Positions 8,222 through 16,043 are shown, numbered from the stretch's first letter. The stretch: DNA of 50,286 bases from Dietzia massiliensis (GCF_018390595.1 NZ_JAHBAV010000023.1:1-50286), one strand, 5' to 3'. Notes: generated from the sequence alone by a model not told the origin. Made by a program: numbers and translations.

Positions 8222-8962
8222 GTGGAGACGTCGCCGCTGGTCCTGTGGTTCGACCTGATGGGCGTGTTCTTCTTCGCCCTCTCGGGCAACCTGCTGGCCG
8301 CGCGCAAGGACATCGACATCACCGGTGGGTTCATCCTGGGCCTGCTCGCGGGGCTCGGCGGGGGCATCATCCGCGACGTCATGCTGGGCGTCACGCCGCT
8401 CGCGCTGGCCAAGCCCGTGTACCTCGTGCCGCCGCTGGCCGCCGTCGTGGTGGTGTACCTGCTGGGCTCGGTCATCCACCGCGTGCAGACGCTCATCGTG
8501 GCGTGCGACGCCGCGGGCCTGGGCCTGTTCTGCTCGTTCGGCACGGCGCGCGCGTTGGATCACGGCATGCCGGTGGCGTCCGCGTTGCTGCTCGGGGCGG
8601 TCACCGCGGTCGGCGGCGGGTTGATGCGCGACGTGGTGGCCAACGAGATCCCGGCCGTGTTCAGCGGGTCGAACCTGTACGTGATCCCCGCGGCGACCGG
8701 CGCCGCGCTCACGGCCGTCGCCGTGTCCACCGACGTCTGGGGGCCGGTGTCGGCGACGGTGCTGTCCGTCCTGGTGTTCGCCTTCCGGATGACCGCGTGG
8801 GTCCGACAGTGGCGCGTGCCGGCCCCCGTGCGCAGCTGGACCGTGCGGGACCTGGACGTGTTGCGGCGCCGGGAGCGGTCGGTGTTCGGCCGACCGCGCG
8901 GCGAGAGGGACGACGGCCTCCGCGACGATGAGTACGACGACGACGAGCTCGGCCGCCGGTAG
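8222..8962 (+). CDS. TRIC-type cation channel family protein (UPF0126/YicG-like)
   Basis: A 246-aa membrane protein with two copies of the UPF0126 repeat. The motifs GGGIIRDVMLG (about residues 47-57) and GGGLMRDVVANEIP (about 136-149) are the glycine-rich, Arg-containing pore helices of prokaryotic TRIC homologues, which form trimeric potassium-permeable channels. A C-terminal cytoplasmic tail rich in Asp/Arg (DDEYDDDELGRR) is added. GTG 8222 start. It sits in a run of membrane genes with gaps of 8 and 9 bases, so co-transcription is likely. Confidence 0.85.
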   Translation: METSPLVLWFDLMGVFFFALSGNLLAARKDIDITGGFILGLLAGLGGGIIRDVMLGVTPLALAKPVYLVPPLAAVVVVYLLGSVIHRVQTLIVACDAAGLGLFCSFGTARALDHGMPVASALLLGAVTAVGGGLMRDVVANEIPAVFSGSNLYVIPAATGAALTAVAVSTDVWGPVSATVLSVLVFAFRMTAWVRQWRVPAPVRSWTVRDLDVLRRRERSVFGRPRGERDDGLRDDEYDDDELGRR

Positions 8963-8971
8963 GGTGACCCG

Positions 8972-9667
8972 GTGCAGTACTACCTCAGCCTGCTGGGTTT
9001 CGCGGCGATCGATTCGCTCAATCTCCTGGCCTTCGCCGTCATCGCGGGGCTGTGGCTGACGTCGGCCGGCCGCGGCATCCCGTTCACGCCGCGAGCGGCG
9101 CGGTTCACCGGGGGCGCGTTCTGCGGGATCGTGCTGCTCTCGCTGATCTCCGTGTGGGTGATCGGCAACAACCAGGAGTTCGTCCGGAGCCTGTTCTACA
9201 ACCTGTGGGCGATGATCGCCCTGGGCGTGATCGGCCTGGTCATCACCGTCATGGGACTGCGCCGGCCCGCGGAGGCCAAGGAGGAGAGCATCGAGGCCCC
9301 GCTCACCCAAAACGTCCTGCAGAAGTTCGGGATCATGGCCACCGGCATCGCACTGGGCGTCATCCAGTCGGGGACGTCCGCGCCGTTCGCGGCGGGCATG
9401 GTGCTCATCTCGTTCGCCGAGACCCCGTGGTGGTCCAAGCTGCTGCAGATCCTGTTCTTCGCGGTCATCGCGATCCTGCCCAGCACCGGGCTGATCATCG
9501 CGCTGTCGCGGGTGCCGTCGGGCAGCATCGGTGCGGCGACCCGTCGCATCGACCGGTTCCTGTCCTACGGCCGCGTGGCCGGGCGGGTGCTCACCCTGGT
9601 CGTGGGCGTGGTGCTGACCGTGTTGGCCGTCGTCCGCATCGTCCAGATCACCGGGGTGCTGTCGTAG
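8972..9667 (+). CDS. GAP-family-like polytopic membrane protein
   Basis: A 231-aa protein with six hydrophobic segments and the layout of the GAP (Sap/LysE-like) family found in mycobacteria, some members of which are linked to glycopeptidolipid export. The pattern AIDSLNLLAFAVIAGLW at the N-terminus and FAETPWWSKLLQILFFA in the middle are seen; charged residues concentrate in the central loop (RRPAEAKEESIEA). The exact substrate cannot be inferred. GTG 8972 start, 9 bases after the TRIC-like gene. Confidence 0.65.
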   Translation: MQYYLSLLGFAAIDSLNLLAFAVIAGLWLTSAGRGIPFTPRAARFTGGAFCGIVLLSLISVWVIGNNQEFVRSLFYNLWAMIALGVIGLVITVMGLRRPAEAKEESIEAPLTQNVLQKFGIMATGIALGVIQSGTSAPFAAGMVLISFAETPWWSKLLQILFFAVIAILPSTGLIIALSRVPSGSIGAATRRIDRFLSYGRVAGRVLTLVVGVVLTVLAVVRIVQITGVLS

Positions 9668-9727
9668 TCCGGCCCTAGGGTGACGGCGACCACCACCGCC
9701 GGTGGTCCGACCGACGAGGGAGACGAC

Positions 9728-10387
9728 ATGCAGATCGACGAGATCCAGATCACCGCGACCGACCCGACCACCGATGCCACGCCTTCCGGCACCGTGCTGT
9801 GCGAGGACGGGCTGAGGCGGCCCCCGTGGGCGGCGCGGGACCCGCTGCTGCGGGAGTACTACGACACCGAGTGGGGCATGCCCGTCCGGGACGAGGCCGG
9901 TCTGTACGAGCGGCTGGTCCTAGAGGGGTTCCAGTCCGGGCTGAGCTGGGTGACGATCCTGCGTAAACGGCCCGCGTTCCGCGAAGCGTTCGCCGAGTTC
10001 GACCCCGACGCCGTGGCGGCCTTCGGGGAGGACGACATCGCCCGGCTCATGGCCGACGCGCGGATCGTGCGCAACCGCCGGAAGATCGACGCGGCGATCG
10101 CCAACGCGCGTGCCGTGGTCGCCCTGCGCTCCGAGGGCGGTCTGGTCGAGCTCGTCTGGTCCTACCGGCCCGAGCGCACGCCCGAGCCGCGGACCATGGA
10201 CGAGGTACCCAGCCGGTCTCCGGAGTCGGAGGCGTTGGCCAAGGAGCTCAAGCGGCGCGGGTTCAGCTTCGTCGGACCGGTGACGGTCTTCGCCCTCATG
10301 GAGGCCATCGGAGTGGTGGACACGCACCTGATGGACTCGCACCGCCGCGGCAGCTCGGGCGTGTGGACCGCCGAGGGGGCCGGCTGA
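9728..10387 (+). CDS. tag: DNA-3-methyladenine glycosylase I (Tag)
   Basis: A 219-aa helix-hairpin-helix glycosylase that excises N3-methyladenine. The core is clear: YYDTEWGMPV, LEGFQSGLSWVTILRKR with the catalytic-pocket Glu and Trp, and FVGPVTVFALMEAIGVV. Unusually, the zinc-snap ligands known from E. coli Tag are mostly absent. The RCPWA cysteine is RPPWA here, the YHD histidine is Tyr, and the C-terminal H-x3-C reads HLMDS. The ATG 9728 after GAGGGAGA was chosen over the upstream ATG-less extension. Its stop lies 4 bases from the convergent GH3 lipoprotein gene. Confidence 0.88.
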   Translation: MQIDEIQITATDPTTDATPSGTVLCEDGLRRPPWAARDPLLREYYDTEWGMPVRDEAGLYERLVLEGFQSGLSWVTILRKRPAFREAFAEFDPDAVAAFGEDDIARLMADARIVRNRRKIDAAIANARAVVALRSEGGLVELVWSYRPERTPEPRTMDEVPSRSPESEALAKELKRRGFSFVGPVTVFALMEAIGVVDTHLMDSHRRGSSGVWTAEGAG

Positions 10388-10391
10388 CCTG

Positions 10392-11699
10392 TCAGCGCGG
10401 CGGAGGCAACCGGGGCAGGTCGGCCCGCGGCGGCAGGTCCGGGACGGGCGTGGCCAGGGGGCCGGCCTCCTCGAGGAACCCGGTGGCGGGGCCGCCCACG
10501 CATACCGGGATTCCCCGCAGGGTCGCCATGCGCTCGAGCGACCGGTCCAGCGCCCGCCGGCTCAGGACGCCGTCGGCCACGGCCCGCTCGACGGCGTCCA
10601 ACGCTTCACCGAGCCCGGCCGTCGTGATCCACAGCGGGGAGTCAGCCCCGGCGATGAGGGACTCGGTCACGGCGCGGGGCAGCGGGAACGTGTCGGTCAC
10701 GGCGCGCATGCCGGACAGGTCATCGGTGAAGATGGGGCCGTCGAACGGTGGGGCGCCGTAGCCGTGGCCCTCTCGCAGCAGCCGGTATGCGGCGGGCGAG
10801 AGCGACGCGGGCCGGTCGACCCCGGTCAGACCGGGCACCTGCTGGTGGCCCAGCATCATGCCGGCACCCGGCGTCTCGGCGAGTGCGGCGAACGGGCGCA
10901 GGTCGTGGGGCACGAGCTGGTCGAGCGGTGGAACGGTCACCGACCGGTGGTGACTGTCGCCGGTGGAACGCCCGTGGCCGGGGAAGTGCTTGAAGACGGG
11001 GGCGATGCCCGCGTCACGCAGGCCGGTGGCGAACGCGCGGGCATAGGACACGACGCGGGCGGGGTCGGGGGAGAAGGAGCGGTCACCGATCACCGCGCCG
11101 TCCGGCTGCTCGGACACGTCGAGGGAGGGCGCGAAATCGACGGTGACGCCCATTCCGCGGAGGAACTCCCCGCGGGCGCGGGCAGCCGCCCGGACCTGCT
11201 CGGGGCTCATGGTCGCGGCCATCACGCGGGCGGAAGGCAACGGGCCGGCGTATGGCGCGATGCGCGACACGCGCCCGCCCTCCTCGTCGATCGCCACGAG
11301 CAGCGGCAGCGGCGAGTCGTGCTGCAGCCGGGCGAGCCCGTCTCCGGAGACCGCCTCGCCCACCACGTCACCGCCGAGGAAGATGCCGCCGATCGCGTGC
11401 TGTTCGACCGCCCGGCGGGCGTCGGCCATGGAACTCACACCGACGGTGAACAGCTGGGCGATCCGCTGACGCTGCGTCAGCCCGTCCAGCGGCGATACGC
11501 ATCCTGGCGGCGGTGCTGCAGCCACGGGGCCGGCGGGATCAGCGGCCGGAGCGGGAGTCGCCTGCGGAGCAGGAGCGGCCGGGCCGGCGGAGGTGGAGCC
11601 CGGGCCGGGCGCGGCGGGCTCCTCGGGGGCGCACCCGACCAGTGTCAGCCCTGCTGCGAGGGCGGCGACCGCCACACGGAGCCGGCGGGTGGGGGACAC
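10392..11699 (-). CDS. nagZ: Glycoside hydrolase family 3 beta-N-acetylhexosaminidase lipoprotein (LpqI/NagZ type)
   Basis: A 435-aa exported lipoprotein expected to remove beta-N-acetylglucosamine from muropeptides during cell-wall recycling; the mycobacterial counterpart is LpqI (Rv0237). The N-terminus has basic residues, a hydrophobic stretch and the lipobox LVGC at residues 20-23, followed by an Ala/Pro-rich linker. The NagZ signature KHFPGHGRSTGDSHH supplies the catalytic His/Asp loop, and FTDDLSGMRAV carries the nucleophile Asp. GTG 11699 is chosen because it gives a standard-length signal peptide; in-frame ATGs at 11759 and 11795 would place it about 20-30 residues in. Confidence 0.9.
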   Translation of the reverse strand: MSPTRRLRVAVAALAAGLTLVGCAPEEPAAPGPGSTSAGPAAPAPQATPAPAADPAGPVAAAPPPGCVSPLDGLTQRQRIAQLFTVGVSSMADARRAVEQHAIGGIFLGGDVVGEAVSGDGLARLQHDSPLPLLVAIDEEGGRVSRIAPYAGPLPSARVMAATMSPEQVRAAARARGEFLRGMGVTVDFAPSLDVSEQPDGAVIGDRSFSPDPARVVSYARAFATGLRDAGIAPVFKHFPGHGRSTGDSHHRSVTVPPLDQLVPHDLRPFAALAETPGAGMMLGHQQVPGLTGVDRPASLSPAAYRLLREGHGYGAPPFDGPIFTDDLSGMRAVTDTFPLPRAVTESLIAGADSPLWITTAGLGEALDAVERAVADGVLSRRALDRSLERMATLRGIPVCVGGPATGFLEEAGPLATPVPDLPPRADLPRLPPPR

Positions 11700-11976
11700 G
11701 CCCTCCACTGTATCCGGGGTCGACTCGGGGACCGCGCTGGTCCCGCGCACTCCGACCATGGGTGGTGTCCCAGGGGCGCCCGGGCGTCCCGGCATCGGGT
11801 CAGCGTCCGACCATCTCGAGCGCTCTGCTGCCGAAATCGATCGCCTGCCCGACGCTGCCCCTGCCGCCGGAGACGTGTTCGGAATTGACCAGCGCCCGGG
11901 GCAGGGCTGAATCGCGGCGGGGGACCACGGTCGAGGAGTTCACGTCTCGTCCACCTGCGCCTGCGATGGTGTGCGG

Positions 11977-13287
11977 ATGAACTCGACTCTCGACCGCAGG
12001 CTGGGTCCGTCCGATGCCGTCGTGGTGGGCCTCGGCGCCATGATCGGGGCCGGCGTGTTCGTGGCGTTCGCGCCCGCCGCGGCGCGCGCCGGCTCATGGG
12101 TGTGGGCCTCGCTCGCGGTGGCCGCCGTGGTGGCCGTGTGTAACGCCCTGTCCTCCGCTCGACTGGCAGCGCAGTTCCCCGCGGCGGGCGGGACCTACGT
12201 CTACGGTCGCGAACTGCTCGGGCCGCTGCCGGGGTTCCTCGCCGGCTGGGGATTCGTCGTGGGCAAGACCGCCTCCTGCGCGGCGATGGCCCTCACCGTG
12301 GGCCTGTACCTCTGGCCGGAGCAGTCCTCGGTGGTCGCCGCGGTGTCCGTGCTGGCGCTGACGGTGCTGTCGGTTCTCGGGGTGCAGCGCACGGCCACGG
12401 CGTCGAAGGTGCTGGTCGGCATCGTGCTGGCGGTACTCGCAGTGTTCGTGGTGGCGGCGTTCGTCTCGTCGGCCGGCTCGCCGGCGGCGCCAGGGGCGGC
12501 ACCCGCGGCAGTGCCCGGGGCGGTGCCCGCCGTCGACGGAGAGGCGTTGCCCGGGCGCATACTCGGCGTGTTGGGCGGCGCGGGGTTCTGCTTCTTCGCC
12601 TTCGCGGGGTACGCCCGCATCGCCACGCTCGGGGAGGAGGTGCGCGATCCGAGCCGCACGATCCCGAGGGCGGTCGTCATCGCGATCAGCGTCGTGATCG
12701 CCGTCTACGCGATCGTTCTCGCCGCGACGGTCCACGTGCTCGGGGTGCAAGGCGTGGCCGCGAGCGCCGCGCCCGTACTGGACGCCGCTGAGCGGGTCCC
12801 GGCCGGGGAGGTGCTGGCGCCCGTGGTGCGGATCGCCGCCGGGATCGCCGCGCTCGGGGCCCTGCTGGGCGGAGTGCTCGGCGTCTCCCGCACAACTCTG
12901 GCGATGGCGCGGGACCGGCACCTGCCCGCTCCGCTGGCGGCAGTGCACCCCACCACGCGGACGCCGTACGTCGCCGAGATCTGCGTGGGCGTGGTGGTGG
13001 CCGTGATCGTCCTGGCGGCCGACGTACGGCAGGCGATCGGGTTCTCCTCCTTCGCCGTCCTGATCTACTACCTCGTCGCGAACACCGCGGCCCTGCGTCT
13101 TGATCGACGGCGCCGCGGACTGCCGGCCTGGGTGCCGGTGCTCGGCGCGGTCGGATGCGTGATCGTCGCCGGGAGCCTGCCCTGGCAGTCGGTCGTCGGA
13201 GGCCTCGTCGTCTTCGTCGTCGGCGGTGTGGTCTACGCCGTCACCCGCCCCAGGGCGGTGACCCCGGGCGTAGGGTCACGGGCATGA
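11977..13287 (+). CDS. APC superfamily amino acid/polyamine permease
   Basis: A 436-aa protein with about twelve hydrophobic segments and APC hallmarks: VVGLGAMIGAGVFVAFAPA in helix 1, FAGYARIATLGEEVRDPSRTIPRAV after helix 6, and LGVSRTTLAMARDRHLP after helix 8. An Ala/Pro-rich loop (about residues 165-190) is inserted after helix 5. Transports an amino acid or amine by proton coupling; substrate not predictable. Its TGA overlaps the ATG of the nitronate monooxygenase gene (ATGA), so the two are translationally coupled. Confidence 0.88.
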   Translation: MNSTLDRRLGPSDAVVVGLGAMIGAGVFVAFAPAAARAGSWVWASLAVAAVVAVCNALSSARLAAQFPAAGGTYVYGRELLGPLPGFLAGWGFVVGKTASCAAMALTVGLYLWPEQSSVVAAVSVLALTVLSVLGVQRTATASKVLVGIVLAVLAVFVVAAFVSSAGSPAAPGAAPAAVPGAVPAVDGEALPGRILGVLGGAGFCFFAFAGYARIATLGEEVRDPSRTIPRAVVIAISVVIAVYAIVLAATVHVLGVQGVAASAAPVLDAAERVPAGEVLAPVVRIAAGIAALGALLGGVLGVSRTTLAMARDRHLPAPLAAVHPTTRTPYVAEICVGVVVAVIVLAADVRQAIGFSSFAVLIYYLVANTAALRLDRRRRGLPAWVPVLGAVGCVIVAGSLPWQSVVGGLVVFVVGGVVYAVTRPRAVTPGVGSRA

Positions 13288-14411
13288 CCGAGCACCAGAC
13301 ACAGTCCGACCGGGCCCCGCAGGGCCAGAACCCCCACCGCCTGCTCCCGTCGCATCTGCGCCGGCCCGTGATCGGGGCGCCGATGGCCGGCGGCCCCACG
13401 ACGCCCGAACTCATCGCCGCGGTGGGCGAGGCGGGGGGCCTGGGCATGATCGGCTCCGGTTACCTCGACGCCGCCGACACCAGAGTGGAGATCGGGCGCG
13501 TCCGCGAGCTCACCGACGCGCCGTTCGGCGTCAACGTGTTCCTGCTGGATCGCGCCGACTCCGACGCAGCGCTGGCGGCGGCGGGCGGTCCCGAGGCGGT
13601 CAAGCGCTACGCCGAGGCGATCGGGCCGGTCGCCAGGCGGCTCGAGGTGGCCCTCGCGGAGTCGCCGGGCTTCACCGACTTCGACCAGGAAGCCACGCTC
13701 GCCGCGCTGCTGGACGACCCGGTCGCGGTGGTCTCGTTCACCTTCGGCATCCCGGAGCCCGGCAAGGTCCGTGCTCTACAGGACGTGGGCACGGCCGTGG
13801 TCGTGACGGTGGCAGGCGTCGCCGACGCGCGGCGGGCCGTCGAGGCCGGGGCGGACTGGCTGTCGGTCCAGAGCGCTGAGGCCGGCGGGCACCGGTCCAC
13901 GACCACCGTCGGCGAGGAGCCCGACGACATCACGACGGTGGAGCTGGTGCGGGCGGTGCGCGAGGCGCTGCCGGAGGTGCCCTTCGTCGCCGCCGGCGGC
14001 ATCAGCACTCCGGACGACGTCGCCGCCGTGCTCGCAGCGGGCGCGGACGGCGTCCAGCTCGGGACCGTGCTGCTGCGCACCCCGGAGGCGGGCACGAACG
14101 CTCTGCACCGGTCCGCTCTCGGAGACTCCCGGTTCACCGAGTCGCGGCCGACCCGCTGCTACACCGGTCGCTACGCCCGGGCGCTCGTCAACGAGTTCGT
14201 CGCGGAGTTCCACGAGGCCGCGCCGGCGGCGTACCCGTACCTGCACCTGCTCACGGGTCCGATGCGCAAGGCCGCCGCGCAAGCGGGCGACATCGAGGTG
14301 CCGCCCCTGTGGGCGGGGTCGCGGTGGCGGGCGGCCGACGCCTACGCTGACCGGCCGGCCGCGGAGGTCGTCGCGGAGCTGTGGGACAGCGCGGTCGAGC
14401 AGGCCGGGTAG
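13284..14411 (+). CDS. Nitronate monooxygenase / NPD-type FMN oxidoreductase
   Basis: A 375-aa TIM-barrel flavoprotein of the nitronate monooxygenase family, which oxidises nitronates such as propionate-3-nitronate using FMN. Seen are RRPVIGAPMAGGPTTPELI, VQSAEAGGHRSTTT with the catalytic His of the family, FVAAGGISTPDDVAAVLAAGADGVQLGT (FMN phosphate binding) and PTRCYTGRYARALVNEF. Coupled to the upstream APC permease by a 4-base overlap. The stop codon lies inside a 9-bp tandem repeat that continues into the intergenic space. Confidence 0.88.
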   Translation: MTEHQTQSDRAPQGQNPHRLLPSHLRRPVIGAPMAGGPTTPELIAAVGEAGGLGMIGSGYLDAADTRVEIGRVRELTDAPFGVNVFLLDRADSDAALAAAGGPEAVKRYAEAIGPVARRLEVALAESPGFTDFDQEATLAALLDDPVAVVSFTFGIPEPGKVRALQDVGTAVVVTVAGVADARRAVEAGADWLSVQSAEAGGHRSTTTVGEEPDDITTVELVRAVREALPEVPFVAAGGISTPDDVAAVLAAGADGVQLGTVLLRTPEAGTNALHRSALGDSRFTESRPTRCYTGRYARALVNEFVAEFHEAAPAAYPYLHLLTGPMRKAAAQAGDIEVPPLWAGSRWRAADAYADRPAAEVVAELWDSAVEQAG

Positions 14412-14437
14412 GCCGGGTAGGCCGGGTAGGCCGGGTA
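14402..14437 (+). repeat. Four perfect copies of a 9-bp tandem repeat
   Basis: GGCCGGGTA is repeated four times without variation. The TAG stop of the nitronate monooxygenase gene is formed at the junction of copies one and two. Copy-number change in the later copies would therefore not alter the protein. Confidence 0.9.
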
Positions 14438-14451
14438 CGCGCCCGCGGCGG

Positions 14452-14919
14452 CTAGGAAGATGAGGCCCGCCGCTCGGCCTCGGCCGCGATGTCGGCCAGG
14501 TCTTGCTCCATGGTCTTGCGGGTGGACTTCTCGGCGAACTTTCCCATCAGCCCCATCACGACGCGGGAGACCGCGGGGGCGTGGGCCGTCTCGGCTCCGA
14601 AGCGCATCCGGAGCGTCGACCCGCCCTCGGCGTCGGGTGTGATGGTGAAGACGGTCGTGTACTCGGTCCCGCCGTTCTCGGCGACGATCGTGGTGGAGTG
14701 AGGCGGCTCGGCGGCCATCACCATCATCTCCTCGGTGGCCTTCATCCCGAACATCTTGCGTGTCTCGCGCCATCGCAGGCCGGGCTCATAGGGGCCGGTC
14801 GTGAGGATCTCGACCGCGATCACCCCGCTGAGCGTGCGGTGCGCCTCGGGGATGTCGGTGAGCACGGACCACACGGTGTCGGGGTCGGCGGCCACGTGGC
14901 GGGACAGGTCGAGCTCCAT
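14452..14919 (-). CDS. SRPBCC family (START/polyketide cyclase-like) protein
   Basis: A 155-aa member of the SRPBCC hydrophobic-ligand-binding fold. It begins MELDLSRHVAADPDTVWSVL, the usual first strand and helix, has GLRWRETRKMFGMKA in the middle and ends with the long C-terminal helix VSRVVMGLMGKFAEK. Length is typical. Function is unassigned; such proteins bind lipids or act as stress proteins. ATG 14919 gives the standard N-terminus; the ATG eight codons upstream is also possible. Convergent with the nitronate monooxygenase gene. Confidence 0.82.
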   Translation of the reverse strand: MELDLSRHVAADPDTVWSVLTDIPEAHRTLSGVIAVEILTTGPYEPGLRWRETRKMFGMKATEEMMVMAAEPPHSTTIVAENGGTEYTTVFTITPDAEGGSTLRMRFGAETAHAPAVSRVVMGLMGKFAEKSTRKTMEQDLADIAAEAERRASSS

Positions 14920-14942
14920 GGCCCCGAGTGTAGTGAAATGCA

Positions 14943-14980
14943 CGGCGCCGGCATCCGTCCGAAGATGGATGCCAGCGTCG
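14943..14980 (-). terminator. Terminator hairpin of the 51-aa protein gene
   Basis: Inverted repeat CGGCGCCGGCATCC / GGATGCCAGCGTCG (12 of 14 Watson-Crick pairs, 10-base loop). The hairpin begins exactly 40 bases from the stop codon, the same offset as in the paralogous gene. The motif GGCATCC is shared by both terminators. Confidence 0.65.
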
Positions 14981-15019
14981 TGGTGTTGATATCGGGCGTC
15001 GCGCCCGGAATCACCTAGC

Positions 15020-15175
15020 TCAGTTAAGCGAGCCGGTGATCTGGGTGACGAAGCCGCCGATGGTACGGAGGACGTCGGCGAAGAGGCCGGCGCCCGCGTC
15101 GACGACCTGCGAGCCGGTGTTCACGGCGTCGGAGCCGGTGGCGAGGCCGGGGAGGAAAGTCTGGATGGAACCCAT
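15020..15175 (-). CDS. 51-aa PorA/PorH-like small protein (paralogue A)
   Basis: Small protein beginning MGSIQTFLPGLATGSDAV and ending GGFVTQITGSLN. It has no cysteine or signal peptide, is slightly acidic and alternates hydrophobic with Gly/Ser/Thr residues, so it could form an amphipathic helix or strand. GAAAGGA lies 8 bases before the ATG. The neighbouring 53-aa gene has the same leader hairpin, ribosome binding site, 3' spacer and terminator, and shares TGSDA, TGS and a terminal GSL. In size and style both resemble the unprocessed channel peptides PorA/PorH of corynebacterial outer membranes. That is an analogy, not homology I can prove. Confidence 0.7.
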   Translation of the reverse strand: MGSIQTFLPGLATGSDAVNTGSQVVDAGAGLFADVLRTIGGFVTQITGSLN

Positions 15176-15197
15176 GGTGATGGTCCTTTCGTCAGGG

Positions 15198-15216
15198 GCG
15201 GCGCCGGATGCGCCGC
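15198..15216 (-). promoter_or_regulatory. Leader hairpin before the 51-aa gene
   Basis: GCGGCGC / GCGCCGC forms a perfect 7-bp stem with a 5-base loop 22 bases before the start codon, next to the Shine-Dalgarno sequence. The same hairpin occurs at the same place before the 53-aa gene. It may stabilise the mRNA or control translation. Confidence 0.55.
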
Positions 15217-15377
15217 TCGGTCTGGCGTGAGGATCCTGCGGACCGTTGGTCCCTCAAGATCTCACCACCAGACGCTACGTAGCTGGCCGGGCCGTTTCAT
15301 CCGCTTGGACGCCGAAAAGGGCCCAAGGTCCGAGGGAATCGTTTACTTTTGCAGGTGAAGTCGCGGTCTCGGTTTAA

Positions 15378-15393
15378 TGTGATCTAGGTCACT
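15378..15393 (-). promoter_or_regulatory. CRP/GlxR-type box upstream of the 51-aa gene
   Basis: TGTGATCTAGGTCACT matches the CRP/GlxR consensus TGTGA-N6-TCACA at nine of ten defined positions and is largely palindromic. Its centre is about 210 bases upstream of the start codon on the minus strand. A TAAACG -10-like hexamer lies about 40 bases further downstream, compatible with a long leader. Confidence 0.6.
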
Positions 15394-15455
15394 TCATTCG
15401 TCGCGCGGTGGGACGAGTGGCCCGTCGAAAAAGGGGGAGGGCCGGCTGAAATAGG

Positions 15456-15492
15456 CGACACCGGCATCCGCGCGAGGCGGATGCCGGTGTCG
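15456..15492 (-). terminator. Terminator hairpin of the 53-aa protein gene
   Basis: Perfect 16-bp stem CGACACCGGCATCCGC / GCGGATGCCGGTGTCG with a 5-base loop, starting 40 bases after the stop codon. It separates the two small-protein genes, so they are transcribed as independent units. Confidence 0.85.
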
Positions 15493-15531
15493 TTACGTAG
15501 ATCTGGACCCGAAGGCCCGGGATCACTCAGC

Positions 15532-15693
15532 TCAGAGCGAGCCGACCACGTTGCCGAGCGAGCCGGTGACGGTGTCGTAGACGCCCTGGGCCGCGGTGGA
15601 ACCGGTGTAGACGAAGCCGTCGGCAGCGTCGGAGCCGGTCTCGATGAGGCTGTTGAAGAAGCCGAGGATGCCGTTGAAGATCTTCTCGATCAT
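15532..15693 (-). CDS. 53-aa PorA/PorH-like small protein (paralogue B)
   Basis: Small protein beginning MIEKIFNGILGFFNSLIE and ending TVTGSLGNVVGSL. The first 18 residues form a strongly amphipathic helix; the rest is Gly/Ser/Thr/Val-rich with several acidic residues, without cysteine or signal peptide. GAAAGGG lies 6 bases before the ATG. Leader and 3' region are clearly related to those of the 51-aa gene, so the pair arose by duplication of a whole transcription unit. Candidate mycolate-membrane channel peptide; a surface-active or toxin-like peptide remains possible. Confidence 0.72.
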   Translation of the reverse strand: MIEKIFNGILGFFNSLIETGSDAADGFVYTGSTAAQGVYDTVTGSLGNVVGSL

Positions 15694-15714
15694 GAGAAAC
15701 CCTTTCGTCTGTGA

Positions 15715-15734
15715 GCGGCGCCGGGGTGCGCCGC
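15715..15734 (-). promoter_or_regulatory. Leader hairpin before the 53-aa gene
   Basis: GCGGCGC / GCGCCGC, 7-bp perfect stem with a 6-base loop, 21 bases before the start codon. Equivalent of the element before the 51-aa gene. Confidence 0.55.
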
Positions 15735-15888
15735 TTCCGTGGTGCAGTCCTGCTTGCGGACTCGCGAGGTACGTCCGGCTCCGGGCTCGAGTCGTTACCC
15801 GGCATCGGTGACAGGTCCGCCCTGTGGGCGCTGGCGCCGACGGCGAAGTCCTTATCAACCGACGTCGGAGGCCTGTAATCATTTATGA

Positions 15889-15904
15889 TGTGATCTAACG
15901 CATA
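15889..15904 (-). promoter_or_regulatory. Degenerate CRP/GlxR-like box upstream of the 53-aa gene
   Basis: TGTGATCTAACGCATA keeps one full half-site and the TGTGATCTA shared with the box of the other small gene; about eight of ten consensus positions match. Its centre is about 204 bases before the start codon, nearly the same distance as in the paralogue (210). Confidence 0.4.
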
Positions 15905-15959
15905 TTTCGCCGAATGCCGTGCGCAATGACTGGAGCTGTGGGGTGCGCCACGGAAAGAT

Positions 15960-15998
15960 GCGGCGCCGGCGCCCGTGGATGGCGGGCGCCGGCGCCGC
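15960..15998. terminator. Strong GC hairpin, possible terminator
   Basis: Sixteen-bp perfect stem around GGCGCCGGCGCC with a 7-base loop. On the minus strand it is followed by a short T-rich stretch (ATCTTTCC). No gene clearly ends here on either strand. Confidence 0.5.
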
Positions 15999-16007
15999 GG
16001 GTGGGGG

Positions 16008-16043
16008 CCGGACCGGGGTCCGGCGTGCGTGGCCCCGGTCCGG
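16008..16043. terminator. Second GC hairpin adjacent to the first
   Basis: CCGGACCGGGG / CCCCGGTCCGG, perfect 11-bp stem with a 14-base loop. With the preceding hairpin it forms a tandem block between the 53-aa gene promoter and argJ. The rest of the interval 15905-16114 shows no convincing gene. Confidence 0.5.
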
